64,000 bases of DNA, taken from assembly GCA_020284085.1 (NCBI GenBank), contig JACEVL010000005.1:2817007-2881006 (forward strand). Reading direction: 5' to 3'. The notes beneath the pieces were generated by a model that worked only from the letters and a program-made list of their open reading frames with translations, ran no database searches and had not been told where the DNA came from. Below, piece by piece: positions 1-10,289 of this stretch. The position numbers and the translations under genes are program-made. Source of the DNA: Aporrectodea caliginosa. Lineage: Eukaryota; Annelida; Clitellata; Crassiclitellata; Lumbricidae. Each line of letters opens with the position of its first letter. The first letter of the stretch is position 1.

Positions 1-737
1 ATTGCGTACATAGAACTTGTTGGATAAACAAATATAAGATTCTGTGTGTTTTGAAACTGATCTATGTATCCAAAAACATTACAAATATAATGGGGCTTAA
101 TTTGTAACAATAGCCTACAAACTATTCCATAGTCTGTGTTAGGTGAGGCGAAATCTAAAGGCAACCTGAAACAAGACTTTACGTTATTGTTCACGGCAGT
201 CAAATATGTCGGTGGTCCTTTCAGTCATTGCAAGTTATTTCCGTTGTTTTGTGTGAATGCTTCCTGCAAATAGGCTTCTCACTATTTCTTCAGTATCTGT
301 TTCAGCTAACATTAGTTCTAAATCTGTAGCTGTTGACAAACGTTTACGTAGAAATATAGGTTTACGTAGTGATTCAACCATTTTCAGACAGATAACGCTT
401 ATTATTATTTATTTTGATCACTTCCAGTTTTCAAAAGACAAATAAGTAGGCAAGCAAATGAAGCCCTGCATCCCCTCTAAAGAATGGCATATTTGTTTCC
501 ATTCCAGGAAGAATATTGAATATGCTATAGTCGAAAAACTAAGGGGGTTGGTACCTCGGCTATATCGGGTATAACTTTCGAATGGCGTGAGATATCACCA
601 TGAAGTTTACCTCACAATGTGCGCAAATGAACCTCCTACAGGTATCTATAATGTCAAAATGGTATTCCATAATTATGGAACAACTTTGCGATGCAGAAAA
701 CGCAGGGAATGGTAACCACGCCTTGGTAGCCCGAGGT
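1..737 (-). mobile_element. TTAA-flanked MITE family, copy 1 (cut by window edge)
   Basis: This stretch is the reverse complement of the element at 8889-9848. Matching blocks include positions 1-60 against about 9566-9625 and 500-700 against about 8940-9070. Its inner end reads GTAGCCCGAGG followed by TTTAA near 726-741, which resembles the CCCT-type terminus plus TTAA target of the other copy. The other end lies outside the window. There is no coding capacity. TTAA target choice and CCCT-type ends suggest a piggyBac-like non-autonomous element; the superfamily is inferred. Confidence 0.6.
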
Positions 738-778
738 TTAATAGATTGGAGGGGCGCTATATATACATTTAAGTCCTC

Positions 779-826
779 TGAATGAATGAATGAATGAATG
801 AATGAATGAATGAATGAATGAATGAA
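779..826. repeat. (TGAA)n microsatellite
   Basis: About twelve uninterrupted copies of the tetramer directly follow the MITE remnant. Confidence 0.95.
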
Positions 827-1055
827 GTGGCATGCCCGTATTCAGGGTGCACGTGTGCAACGTGGCCATGGGTTTGGAAGTATTCTTAGCGGTTTCCTCA
901 GTAGCGCTGGTCGCTGATTCAGAGGGGAGCTAAAGTATTTGGAAAACAAGTTTTCAGAACAGGTTTGCAGATTGCCAATGCCGTTGCGGAAGGCCATTAT
1001 TTTAAAGAATGAAGCAAAAGACGTATAAAAGCATTTGCTTGCACCAATCATTTCA
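826..1055 (+). pseudogene. Decayed Polinton-type small virion protein (pX/pVI-like)
   Basis: Read on the + strand, one frame gives a Gly/Arg-rich start (GARVQRGHGFGSILSGF) and after about position 905 another frame continues with LIQRGAKVFGKQVF and LQIANAVAEGHY. This is the layout I remember for small Gly-rich virion proteins of Polinton/adenovirus-like elements: a basic N-terminus with RGHG/FGSIL, an amphipathic helix, then a basic tail. The frame change near 900 and stops near 1012 and 1052 show it is dead. No other viral gene is adjacent, so it looks like an isolated fossil. The assignment rests on recalled family pattern only. Confidence 0.45.
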
Positions 1056-1129
1056 ATACATAAGGTGCCAGTGGAAGGGAGAGACGAAGAAAGTCGACAA
1101 AGAAGCAAAATAAAAGAATCAAGCTCGAC

Positions 1130-1360
1130 ATATTATTATTATTATTATTACAGTAGTTTTATATAGCGCCCCTTCAAGACAGTCTACTCAGGAACGCTCC
1201 CAGCCCAACCTCGGTCAAACAGGAAAGTCTTAAGGCTAGAGAAGAACTGAGCAGAGTGTCCTATTGAGGTCAGTCGCAGTGCCACCGGAAGCCCATTCCA
1301 GGTCACCGGGCCAGCCACAGAGAAGGCGCGGCGCTGTCGGATAGCAGTCTATAATTTCGA
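1130..1360 (-). mobile_element. Short LINE 3'-end remnant with (TTA)n
   Basis: A (TTA)n tract at about 1130-1150 is followed by 'tatatagcgcc', and the minus strand of about 1180-1350 reads RRAFSVAGPVTWNGLPV, the signature seen near the C-terminus of CR1/L2-like reverse transcriptase ORFs (compare 22264-22863). Only the last ~60 codons and the 3' tail remain. Confidence 0.5.
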
Positions 1361-1479
1361 AATGATTTGTATTGAGCCAAAAATTCACGTGTTTCTTATG
1401 TATTATATATTTGTGTATGTTTTAAAATACAACTTGGTGAACCGGATCTTCAGTATAATTAAAGGAACATTTTTTAGAC

Positions 1480-2330
1480 TTGTCCCCAGGATTTATGTAT
1501 ACTCCGTTACCATGTAAAAATAATCTTGTATCTCAGAACCATTTAATTATGTGGCCGCGCAACTGGACTCATCTCTTCTGTGAAGATCTATGTAAGTTAT
1601 TAATAGCTTCACAAACGATTTCCATAGTCCGACAAATTTCTTACAAATTTTCATTTATTTCGTACCAGAGGTGTTCTTTTATTATGCAGCCATTCCGTTA
1701 CTGCATTTTGCCATGATTATAAATAAATCTAATTCCAATAATATTGTAATATAACGCTTATGAGCAAAATAATTTTCTTACCAAAGATCGATGTGGACGC
1801 GTGAGCGATAATATGGTATTTACCGTGCTGCAACCCAAATTGTCTACTCCGTTACCTGTCCACTCCGTTAACATTTATTTGGTAACGCATGGGACAGCTA
1901 TTTAACGGAGTGGAAAAATTATGCTCGACACTCGAAAGATAGTTACGGAGTGGAATTATAATAGGCTAAATGGTGTGGTACTTTGATGCTGTGAGCAGAT
2001 TTTTAAGATAATACCATAAATATTTTAGTGTTTTCTGTCTATTCGATTACTGGGAATGATTGGCTCAAGTGATTTCTTTTCAGTTGTTTGGGCAAAAATA
2101 TTTATTCAACTTAACATTAATTGCTTCTATTTCCATAACGGAGTGGACCTTTTTCTAAAAAAATGAAACTGTGATGGAATCAAATAATTATATGTATTCT
2201 AATTTCTTTTATTTCTATGTTATAAATATTAATACTAAAAACATATTGGCATGTCAAAATACACAACAGAAGCTGTACACTGCATAAAACAGATCTCATA
2301 TGTATACAGTAACGGAGTGGATAAATATTT
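1480..2330. repeat. AT-rich region with recurrent CTCCGTTA / TAACGGAG motif
   Basis: This AT-rich stretch has no convincing gene. The motif (T/C)CACTCCGTTA, or its complement TAACGGAGTGGA, recurs near 1502, 1847, 1869, 1903, 1935, 2138 and 2310, first in one orientation and then in the other. This could be the subterminal motif array of a DNA transposon whose ends I could not define, or a protein-binding array. Confidence 0.5.
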
Positions 2331-2499
2331 TAGTAAGGCAATTTTTTCTACCAAAAACTTTTTACATTTACATATTAGTGCAAAACCAAATATATATTTG
2401 TGAAATAGAAACATTCAAGATTTCTTCCAAAGAAAAAAAAATTATTTGGAAAAAAACTTTATTAAACACATCATTTCGAATGTCTTTCTGTGTTTAGAA

Positions 2500-3500
2500 A
2501 TATATATGTATAAAGTATCGATTCCAATATCCCTATGAGATCAAACTTCTTAAATGATATGATAAGTTAGTAAGCTTGAGCTAGTTATTGCGAGTAGATG
2601 GTTGTTCCCGCCGCCGCCGCCCCCGCCCGGGAAGCCGCCGCGTCAGTAATAACATTCACTGCGTCATGAAAACTCATTAGCTACGTGCCTTGCTTAAATC
2701 AGTAAACAGTGAACTCCAGTTTGTAAAAACAGTTCGAATTAAAACTGATAAATTGCGAAATGGACGATTATATGAAAACTTTGCCTGCCGATTGTCAATA
2801 AATATAGGCTATCGGAGTTGACTGGCGACTACTCTGACGTGGAAAGTCATTATAAAGCGGTCTTTCACCTAGCTTTCTCTGAGAAGCCGCTATAGCGTCC
2901 ACCGAGACAGCACTACCATAAAAACATTGGCCTTATCAGTTAAATGTTTAATTGTGCCACTAATCGATTTGATTGTATAATTCTAATTTTAAATTTCATT
3001 CTACACGTTAATACAAAGTTTACGACTCTCGTTGGAAGGTCGAAGGTGACTCTACCGTGTGCCACGTTACCCTTAGCACTTTCTGTCTCTGGCTAGACTG
3101 CCGTTAGAGGCATATGAATATTCATGATTATTCATTAGGCAAATTCAAACTCATCCTCTGATTGGTCGCGAGATTCCCTTGGATCAATTTCCATGTGTAC
3201 TTTCGTTATATGCGCCCGGGAAGGGGCCTACGAGTTCACGCGCCGATGAAATTGGATGCCCTAGAGCATATTTAGCCAATAGGATTTCTCGCGCCTGATC
3301 CGTCAATCAATTCGATTGTTGGTGGTCCAGAACTGGGAACAAAAGACGTGGTTGGTTCAGACAATGAAATAGATGAGTGGCGTGTGGTGGGTCAGAGTTG
3401 GGAACAATGGCCTAGCGACCGTGGGCTAGACCCAACAACGATGGACTAGCGGCCGTGGGCCTGACCAGGAGATAATAGACCCAAACAATGTCCGCCTATA
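2500..3500. other. Non-coding stretch with GC-rich patch and CCAAT-like motifs
   Basis: No supported ORF. A GC-rich patch of CCGCCG type lies at about 2611-2641. Inverted CCAAT boxes (GATTGG near 3160, CCAATAGG near 3277) flank an AT-rich ATGAATATTCATGATTATTCAT stretch near 3115-3138. Degenerate tandem text 'ggactagcggccgtgggc' occurs at about 3400-3470. It could be a host promoter or CpG-rich control region, but no gene start can be attached to it. Confidence 0.25.
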
Positions 3501-3503
3501 CTA

Positions 3504-4377
3504 CACCGTGTCTCAAAATAAACTGTGCAAAATTGTTTCGGTCAGAACTTCGTCAGATTTCCACCAATTTTAATAATCTTTGGTAGGTAGATGACAAAAT
3601 GGCTGAAATTTTATGCTATATATAAATTTTCCACCTCACCTGACTCATATCACCGCACTACCTTGTTAAACACAGATGTACTAATTTTTTATATTACGCT
3701 TACATTTTAACAATTGTCGAGCCGGGTGTGAAAGTGAATGGGGCATATTGTCGCGACAACCTTCTTGCCAAGAAGCTACTGCCAGACATTCGCCGGATAT
3801 CCCAGGGCGAGTTTTTTGTCTTTCAACAGGATGGCGCCCCGGCGCATCGAGCACGCGACACTGTCTCTTTCCTGGAGCGAGATGGAGTATGCTGCAGGAG
3901 AAGGTTTACCGCTCCAAAATAGCTAACGTCGACGAACTCAAAACGCGTCTGATCGACGAGTGGGTGCGCTTTGACCAGTCGATCGTTGATGCTGCTATCG
4001 GCCAGTGACGTCGCCGTCTAAGCGCTTGTGTCCGTGTAAGCGGGGCACATTTCGAGCACCAATTCTAACACTTTTAAGCAGATCTGTCATAACAATTAAA
4101 TCTCTGCTAAGTAAACCATATATTACCTTACTGCGTGCTAATTAAGTCGTCAGATAGTTTGTTACATGTAATAAAATTTAAGCGTTATATAAAAAATTGG
4201 TACATCTGTGTTTAACAAGGTAGTGCGGTGGTATGAGTCAGGTGAGGTGGAAAATTTATGTATAGCATAAAGTTTCAGCCATTTTGTCATCTACCTACCA
4301 AATATTATTAAAACTGGTGGAAATTTGACGAAGTTCTGGCAGAAACAATTTTGCACAGTTTATTTTGAGACACGGTG
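3504..4377 (+). mobile_element. Non-autonomous mariner with long terminal inverted repeats
   Basis: The element begins CACCGTGTCTCAAAATAAAC and ends with the reverse complement, flanked by TA at 3502-3503 and 4378-4379 (the Tc1/mariner target duplication). The terminal inverted repeats are about 205 bp (3504-3708 and 4173-4377) and only slightly diverged. Between them lies a deleted transposase (3718-4060). Intact TA flanks and similar repeats indicate a fairly recent insertion that must have been mobilised in trans. Confidence 0.9.
3718..4060 (+). pseudogene. Deleted mariner transposase core
   Basis: One frame reads VKVNGAYCRDNLLAKKL and FVFQQDGAPAHRARDTV, the second catalytic Asp region of mariner transposases. 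After about 3880 a different frame reads MLQEKVYRSKIANVDELK, the C-terminal region. The piece between, which should hold PPNSPDLNPxDYxIW with the third catalytic residue, is deleted, as are the N-terminal DNA-binding domain and first catalytic Asp. A stop interrupts the C-terminus at about 4007. It is related to the mariner copy at 7479-8230, which keeps the segment missing here. Confidence 0.85.
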
Positions 4378-4379
4378 TA

Positions 4380-4936
4380 GAACAGTATGGGTGGGGCTTA
4401 GAACAATGGAGGCGTGGCTGAGGACAATAGGAGGCGTGGCTACGTGTTCAGTCAGGTTTGGCTGGCGTTGAACTGTCAGTTGTATCACTACTCATATATC
4501 AGTATTTAAAGTAAACTGCGAGCTGAAAATAGTCGCGTTTACCTACAAATTCCCGTAAGAATTTAAAAAAAAAATTCAAATCGCTAAAGCGTTCTTTTTC
4601 GGAGCCTTCAGTGGAATGGACAAACAAACAAAGAAACCAGCAAACAAGCGGAATGACAAACTGTGAAACTTATGTAGTATGGATTTGATTAAAACATCAT
4701 TACTCGTGGACTAGTGCGAATTTAATGTCGTCTATTAGTACAGAATTCTTTCCTGTAGAATTTCGGTTCCAAGACGAATTTGATTTAAAACTGCCCTGTA
4801 GACTGCAGTAATTTGGTTAAAGGCAATGCATGTCGGAGACTATTGATCCAAGAATTGATCCAAGAAATCTTTTCTGTAGAACTTTGATTCCATGACGAAT
4901 CCAGCAGTTAACAACCTTAACATCGACATCTATGAA
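4380..4936. other. Non-coding spacer
   Basis: No gene is recognised. Short direct repeats of GGAGGCGTGGCT occur at about 4390-4445. The remainder is AT-rich unique-looking sequence. Confidence 0.4.
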
Positions 4937-6451
4937 TAGGGTGTCCAATAAGTTCGTGAACGTGAACGATTTTGCTTGCAGAAAGCAGAAAATTTATGCA
5001 ACATACATTAATAATGCTTATGTCATTTGAAAGAGCTGTATGTCCCGAAACCAAAAAGTGTAAAAAGTGTGAGGTTTTTGCAACTAGGAAATGACGTCAT
5101 CAATTTATGCTGAGAGGCTATTTTTAGCGAATTTTATGCAGTTCGCGATCGTTTTTCGTAAACAAACTCGGAAATGGGCAAAATAGCAGACGTTCAGTTA
5201 CGCTCGAAAGCTGCTATTCTTGCTCAAGAAGGATATTCATATTCCGTTATAGGCCATAAATTAGGACGATCGAAAGGTTGGGTTGCAAAATGGGTTGAAA
5301 GAAGCAAGCAAGGCGAGTTAGGCGATCATGCACGATGCGGTCGACCAAAGATTTTGACACAGGCTGCTATTAAAATAATCAAAAAGGCGAAATACAGACG
5401 AGGATTTGGATTGAGACAGATAGAAAAATCTCTCAAGGCAGGTGGACTGAAGGGCAACAAAGAAACAATCAGAAATTACATGAAAGTGGAGTTGAAGTGG
5501 AGAAGTTGGAAACGCAGAAAGACGCCATTGCTAACAGACGCTCAGAAGAAAAAACGGTTGTTATTCGCGCGGCAGCATAGACATTGGAAATTCGAAGACT
5601 GGTCTAATGTTTTGTTTAGTGACGAATCGCCGTATCAAGTGTTCTATGTTCCAAACTCACGCAATGACACCGTTTGGGGTTCGCAAGAAGAAAATGTTCC
5701 TGTCGCCTCGCAGGTCAAGTTTAGTCCGACTGTTCTTGTGTGGGGAGGTATGACAGCCTCAGGATTAACGCGACTACATTTTGTACCTCAGCATACATCA
5801 ATTAACTCGGAGTATTATATCAATAACATTTTAAAGAAGGAATTGAAACCAGTTTACGACAGACTGGACACTTCTGGAACGATCTCGAAACGACGACTAT
5901 TCACTGACAACGCCGTTAGCGTTTTCCAGCAGGATGGTGCGCGAGCACATACATCTGCTGTTTCGCGAGCATGGCTGAACGAAAATATTCCTAACTACAT
6001 TGAAAACTGGCCTCCAAACTCTCCTGATCTCTCACCGATTGAAAATCTCTGGAGTATACTGTCAAGCAGTGTCTACAAAGATCCTGAACCAAAAACTCCT
6101 GCTCTCAGCTAAAACGTCTATTTTTGTTTGCTGTCACAAAAGACCCCCCCTATTAAAGTGGTTGTGAAGTTTTTTCGATAACAAGACTTTTCAAGCTTTT
6201 GTATAAAATAAATTATAAATAAAATTTAAACGAAATGTGTTGAAACTGACGGAATGTCCCGACTTGCAAACTGTCAACCTCATCGTAATCTTTGAATTCG
6301 ATATCCTTGAAAGACGAATCTTTGAAAGCTGTTATAGCCAGCAAAGGCAACACTATTGCCTATTAAATGGTACAATAATAATTGATTTTTGTTGTGTAGT
6401 TTTTTTTAACAAACTAGCAAAATCGTTCACGAACTTACTGGACACCCTGTA
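4937..6451 (+). mobile_element. Nearly complete Tc1-like DNA transposon
   Basis: Terminal inverted repeats of about 30 bp bound the element: GGGTGTCCAATAAGTTCG at 4939 and its complement ending GGACACCCTG at 6449, with TA outside both ends. The left repeat carries an extra six-base GTGAAC duplication relative to the right. The only gene is the transposase at 5174-6112. Length (~1.5 kb), single uninterrupted ORF and good ends suggest a young, possibly active copy. Confidence 0.88.
5174..6112 (+). CDS. Tc1-like transposase
   Basis: The 312-residue protein catalyses cut-and-paste transposition at TA sites in the nucleus. The N-terminus (residues ~8-60) holds a helix-turn-helix (LAQEGYSYSVIGHKLGRSKGWVAKWV), followed by a second basic DNA-binding region to ~130. 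Catalytic residues are visible: FSDES (first Asp, ~residue 159), FQQDGARAHTS (second Asp, ~257) and SPIENLW (Glu, ~293). I count 35 residues between the second Asp and the Glu, so DD35E rather than the usual DD34E of Tc1. The length is slightly short of the usual 340 residues, with the C-terminus ending soon after the catalytic Glu. The ORF is intact within good terminal repeats. Confidence 0.92.
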   Translation: MGKIADVQLRSKAAILAQEGYSYSVIGHKLGRSKGWVAKWVERSKQGELGDHARCGRPKILTQAAIKIIKKAKYRRGFGLRQIEKSLKAGGLKGNKETIRNYMKVELKWRSWKRRKTPLLTDAQKKKRLLFARQHRHWKFEDWSNVLFSDESPYQVFYVPNSRNDTVWGSQEENVPVASQVKFSPTVLVWGGMTASGLTRLHFVPQHTSINSEYYINNILKKELKPVYDRLDTSGTISKRRLFTDNAVSVFQQDGARAHTSAVSRAWLNENIPNYIENWPPNSPDLSPIENLWSILSSSVYKDPEPKTPALS

Positions 6452-6753
6452 TTTAAATAATTATCTAAGGTTCACAACTACAAATCTTGCAGAGTCAGCA
6501 ACTATCTTTCTTACATCACCAGACTAACTAACAGCACATCCCTCGCGTACTATGTAGACGGGTCCCTAAGGCAAGCCCCTACTAAACTAAACAGCAAGAT
6601 CAGCATGCACCATATTCCACTAGATCGGACGTAGAAGATAATTTATTAGCCTATTAGACATAATTATTTTATTTTCTTTTGTGCTAAATTGCGATTTGTC
6701 AACTTAACGTGTCAATAAAGGAGTATATAATATTATAGCTGTTGGTTTTGCAG
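6113..6753. other. Transposon 3' flank and probable ABCA intron
   Basis: Positions 6113-6449 are the untranslated tail and right terminal repeat of the Tc1-like element. From 6452 to the splice acceptor at 6752-6753 the sequence is AT-rich with no ORF of note, consistent with intron sequence upstream of the ABCA exon. Confidence 0.5.
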
Positions 6754-6908
6754 GGTTTCTGCCACCGTCGAAAGGCACAGCCTTCATAAATGGCTTCGAT
6801 ATAACTGGAGAACTTGACAAAATTCGACAAAACCTCGGCCTCTGTCCACAGCACGACATACTCTTTGAAGACCTAACTGTCAAAGAACACCTTCTCCTCT
6901 TCGCCATG
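6754..6908 (+). CDS. Single internal exon of an ABCA-type ABC transporter
   Basis: The exon encodes FLPPSKGTAFINGFDI, IRQNLGLCPQHDILFEDLTV and KEHLLLFAM. This is the segment of an ABCA-subfamily nucleotide-binding domain running from just after Walker A through the Q-loop (CPQHDILFEDLTV). ABCA proteins are full-length membrane lipid transporters/floppases. It is preceded by a pyrimidine-rich acceptor ending TTTTGCAG (AG at 6752-6753) and followed by a GTTAGT donor at 6909. It is 155 bp: two bases complete a split codon, then 51 whole codons. No stop or frameshift is seen. I could not find the neighbouring exons (Walker A upstream, LSGGM signature downstream) in the window, so it is either one exon of a gene with long introns or a stranded duplicate exon. 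Confidence 0.85.
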
Positions 6909-6918
6909 GTTAGTTACA

Positions 6919-7379
6919 ATGGGTTAAAGAAGTCTCCATTAGGTCTCCGGAAATCCTGGCCAGATGGCGATCAAGGCTGCCCATGAACTCCAATTCCTGG
7001 TGGTTCATTGGGCCAAGTGTCTCAAGAGGCTGGCGAACTTTCATACTTGGCACCTTCCTTTGGGCAGCCAGTTTGACGGCTGCATCTGCAGCCCAGATGA
7101 TATGAGATGGATATGACTCATCCAAAGGGTCCACGATAGTCACATCCCAGGCGAGAATTTTGCCCCGTGCCAAGATATCATGGTCGCCCAATCTGGGCGC
7201 TTGCCAGCAGACCACATGAATTCATCTGATTCATTGGACGAAGGGAAACCAGCTCTAACAAGAATTTGACAGATTATGCCATTTAGTGCAGCAAGTGCTG
7301 GATGTCTAGCAGTTCTAACAGGACCAAAGCGGCCAACTATGGGACCTACACGGTGATTCATTAAAAACGTCCCCTGCAT
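6919..7379 (-). pseudogene. LINE fragment: nuclease-like C-terminal region
   Basis: Two overlapping minus-strand frames (about 7379-7140 and 7215-6919) read RHPALAALNGIICQILVRAG, GKRPDWATMISWHGAK, WDVTIVDPLDESYPSH and VRQPLETLGPMNHQE. This matches the region I remember downstream of the reverse transcriptase in some invertebrate non-LTR elements, with a PD-(D/E)xK-like layout (GKRPDG...W...WDVT). A related + strand fragment is at 24430-24790. One frameshift lies between 7140 and 7215. Only the C-terminus is present. Confidence 0.55.
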
Positions 7380-7478
7380 ATTTCACTGTAACTCCGTCAA
7401 ATGTTATGCTATGTGAAAGAAATTTTAAAGGAAGACAGAGGAGTTATTTCTAAACATTAGGAAAGTTAAAGTTTATGT

Positions 7479-8230
7479 TCAAATTGACCCCCCTTTGGCA
7501 GCTACGCATGCGCGAAGACGAGTACGCCACTGTTTGACTGATTCATCAATGATGCGCTGATCCATTTCGTCCCATGCTTCCACAATTCGACTTCGCAACT
7601 CACTGACATCACATATTCGAGATCTGTAGACCTTCTCTTGCATGACACTCCATATCTTATAGTCCACTGGATTTAAATCAGGGCTGTTGGGTGGCCACAA
7701 AGTAGGCGGGATGAAATCAGGTGTTTCAGTTTCCAGTAACGCAACAGTGTCCCGTGCTCTTTGCGCAGGAGCGCTATCCTGCTGGAAGATGAAATACTCA
7801 TCGGTAATGTCACGAATGTCTGGTAAAGGCCCTGTTTTAGTAGAACATCTCTGTAATATTGTCCATTGACCTTAACGCCCGGTTCGATTAAATGAATGTT
7901 CGTACGACCGTGTGCAGAGACCCCGACAGGTACCATAAGGGATTTACTGAAAGTTGGTCGAGTTCGCAAAAGACGATTTTCTGGAATGTCCCTCTTCCTT
8001 CTACCGGCGGTTACGTAAATTCGATCATTCTGATTGTTACTGGGTGCTGCTACAGTAAACACTTTCTCATCAGTGAACCAGATGAAATTGACTAAGCTTG
8101 CCGGATACAAGCGCAGTAGCTGACGGGAACGTTGGAATCTTGCTTGTTTGTTGGCTTCTGTGAGTTCTTGACAGACTTCTTGGAGGAACTGCGCCACAAA
8201 CATAATCCTGATCAGGACAAGTCTAACCAC
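7479..8230 (-). pseudogene. Mariner transposase, N-terminally truncated and frameshifted
   Basis: On the minus strand from about 8190 the sequence reads TEANKQARFQRSRQLL, FIWFTDEKVFTVAAP (first catalytic Asp), IEPGVKVNGQYYRDVLL, then after a frameshift near 7800 the region of the second Asp, and finally MWPPNSPDLNPVDYKIWSVM with the third Asp, ending at 7479. This is the DDD-type mariner catalytic core. The helix-turn-helix N-terminus is missing and no terminal inverted repeats were found, so it is a dead fragment. It is the same family as the deleted copy at 3504-4377. Confidence 0.85.
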
Positions 8231-8884
8231 AATAATTGTAAAATAAGCGAGTGATATTGATGGCAGAAATAATTTCTTCCATCAGACTTAGGCCTACTCG
8301 CTTTCCAGACCACAGAGGTCCAGTTCTTCATAATTGGCCTTCGAGAGCAATAATTATTATGCAAACTATGCCTATCCTTCCTTCTGTAACATACTTCCAT
8401 TCTCGCGTACCTTGCTCTTCTCCTGTCCGCAATCTTAAAATTTTCTTCAATAACCACCTTAATTTCTTTATTACAAACTCGACCATTGTAATCCCCTTTG
8501 TTACAGCAGCGACTCTTCTCAAATAAAGCGCCTGCAAAGCAGTGCAGAATGCTCCCGCCCGCGCTGTCTCCAAACTCCCATGCACTACGCAATAATCTCT
8601 GTTCTGAAATCACTTCATTGGCCAAAAGTCCCACAGCTCACCCATTACAAATTTGTACCTCTTACCTACAACGCTCTTAAAACCTCTCAGCCTTACATTC
8701 GCCACCTATTCACCATCCAACTTGCTGGGTTTACTCGCTGATCAGCGTATGTTTCAGTATCTCGGCCTCCAGTCTCCTCCTCTCTGAAATAATTCCGCAA
8801 CCGCTACTTATCTAAGCTGCACCAGCTCTTTGAAACGGACTCCCAACCGATCTCGTAAGTTTGCTCATCGTTCTTTCCCGTCTC
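8231..8884. other. Unrecognised stretch
   Basis: Open frames exist on both strands (for example minus 8634-8212) but none shows a recognisable domain, and overlapping frames of similar length suggest chance. The position suggests decayed flanking sequence of the mariner fragment, or host intron. Confidence 0.3.
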
Positions 8885-8888
8885 TTAA

Positions 8889-9848
8889 CCCTCGGTCCGT
8901 AAGGGGTGGTTGACCCCCCTAGGTTTTTGATAATTATTCTCAAACTTTTTCCGTATGGAATAGAAATTTGACCTTTTAGGTAGCTGTAGGGGGTTCATTT
9001 ACACACGTTTTGAGGTAAAATGTGAGATGATATATCACACCGTTCAAAAGTTATACCCAATATACCCGAGGCACCAGGGGGTGGATACCACACCCCTAGA
9101 TTTTCGACTATATCTTATCCGTCATTTAATATTAAGAGACACAAATTATACCATTCTATAGAGGGAATGTGGGGCTACATTTCTATGGTCACTGAGTTGA
9201 CCTGAGACAACCGGAAGTGCTCAAAATAAATAATAATACGCGTAATATGCGTTAAAAATGGCTGAATGGAAGCACTCCCCCCTTAGTTTTTTGTCTGTAG
9301 CGTATTCATTTGTCTTCCTGAAAGAGAAACAAAGATACCATTCTTTAGAGGGAATGAAGGGCTTCATTTGCATACCTACATCTTTGTCTTTTGAATACCG
9401 GAAGTGATCAAAATAAATAATAATACGCGTAATCTTTGTGAAAATGGCTGAATACAGCATTACAACGTAAACCGATATATATGTATGGATATATATGTAT
9501 GGATGTACATTTATACTATATAAACATGTGTAGGGATGATTTTGTGTATCTTTTATACATAGATTAGTTTCAAAACACACATAATCTTATATTTGTTAAT
9601 CCAAAAAGTACAAAATGTACGCAATAATATACAATATTGCTAATTAATGGGTTCCGTTGTTAAAAGTGATGTAATTTCGAGGTGCATTCACATAATGTAC
9701 AACTAAATATACCATTCTGTGCAGAAATGAATGCTGAATCCATTGCTATATTACAAGTTATGATATGTGAAACCAAACACGAAATCCAGGGGGTGGTAAC
9801 CACCCCCCTTGGTAGTCCGTGTTACAAAAAAGCTTGGTAGCCCTAGGG
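8889..9848 (+). mobile_element. TTAA-flanked MITE family, copy 2
   Basis: The element is flanked by TTAA at 8885-8888 and 9849-9852. It starts CCCTCGGTCC and ends CCCTAGGG, giving short imperfect terminal repeats of CCCT..GG type as in piggyBac elements. At 960 bp it has no plausible ORF. Copy 1 occupies 1-737 in the opposite orientation. It interrupts sequence just upstream of repeat R. Confidence 0.75.
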
Positions 9849-9865
9849 TTAAATGCGGTCCGTAA

Positions 9866-10285
9866 GTTGCGAGACTTTAGGCTACACTGATAATTATTAT
9901 AACGGGACATTCCACAGAAAAGGAAAAGCAATTGAAAATGGTGAAAACTGATTGATAATCGATTATTAGGCTAACATGAATTAATTTAAAAAAAGTATTT
10001 TTGTAACCTTACCTCTTGGCCTAGTCGCTGATTAGAGTGACGTCTTCATTTTTGTGCTCATTACGTTAACAACGAGTTTATATCGCAATAAATGAGGTGT
10101 CAAATTCAAATTGGGTGAATAATTGAGTGTTTGATTGATTGACTTGATTGCCTTATAATTACACTTTTTACAAACCTTTATCATCGTCTAACAACGTTGA
10201 GCGTCAAAATGGGGTATTTATTTTAAAATTGGCTGGTGAATGCGATCTAACTGAACATTTGTATAGCGCGTCGTAGGCTAAGTGC
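9866..10285 (+). repeat. Repeat R, copy 1
   Basis: This is one of five diverged copies of a ~250-400 bp sequence, all in the same orientation (near 9.87, 15.74, 23.20, 52.07 and 62.39 kb). Shared landmarks are 'acatgaattaattt', 'gtgacgtcatcat' and 'aggagtttatatcg...gaggtgtcaaatt'. The copies sit at equivalent places between zinc-finger units, so they mark a segmental duplication rather than independent insertions. Copies 1 and 5 stay alike further downstream (to about 10.28 kb and 62.68 kb). Confidence 0.75.
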
Positions 10286-10289
10286 TTTT

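Noticed and set aside
8212..8634. Minus-strand ORF as N-terminal domain of the mariner transposase
   Set aside because: No helix-turn-helix pattern could be seen, and competing frames are equally long.
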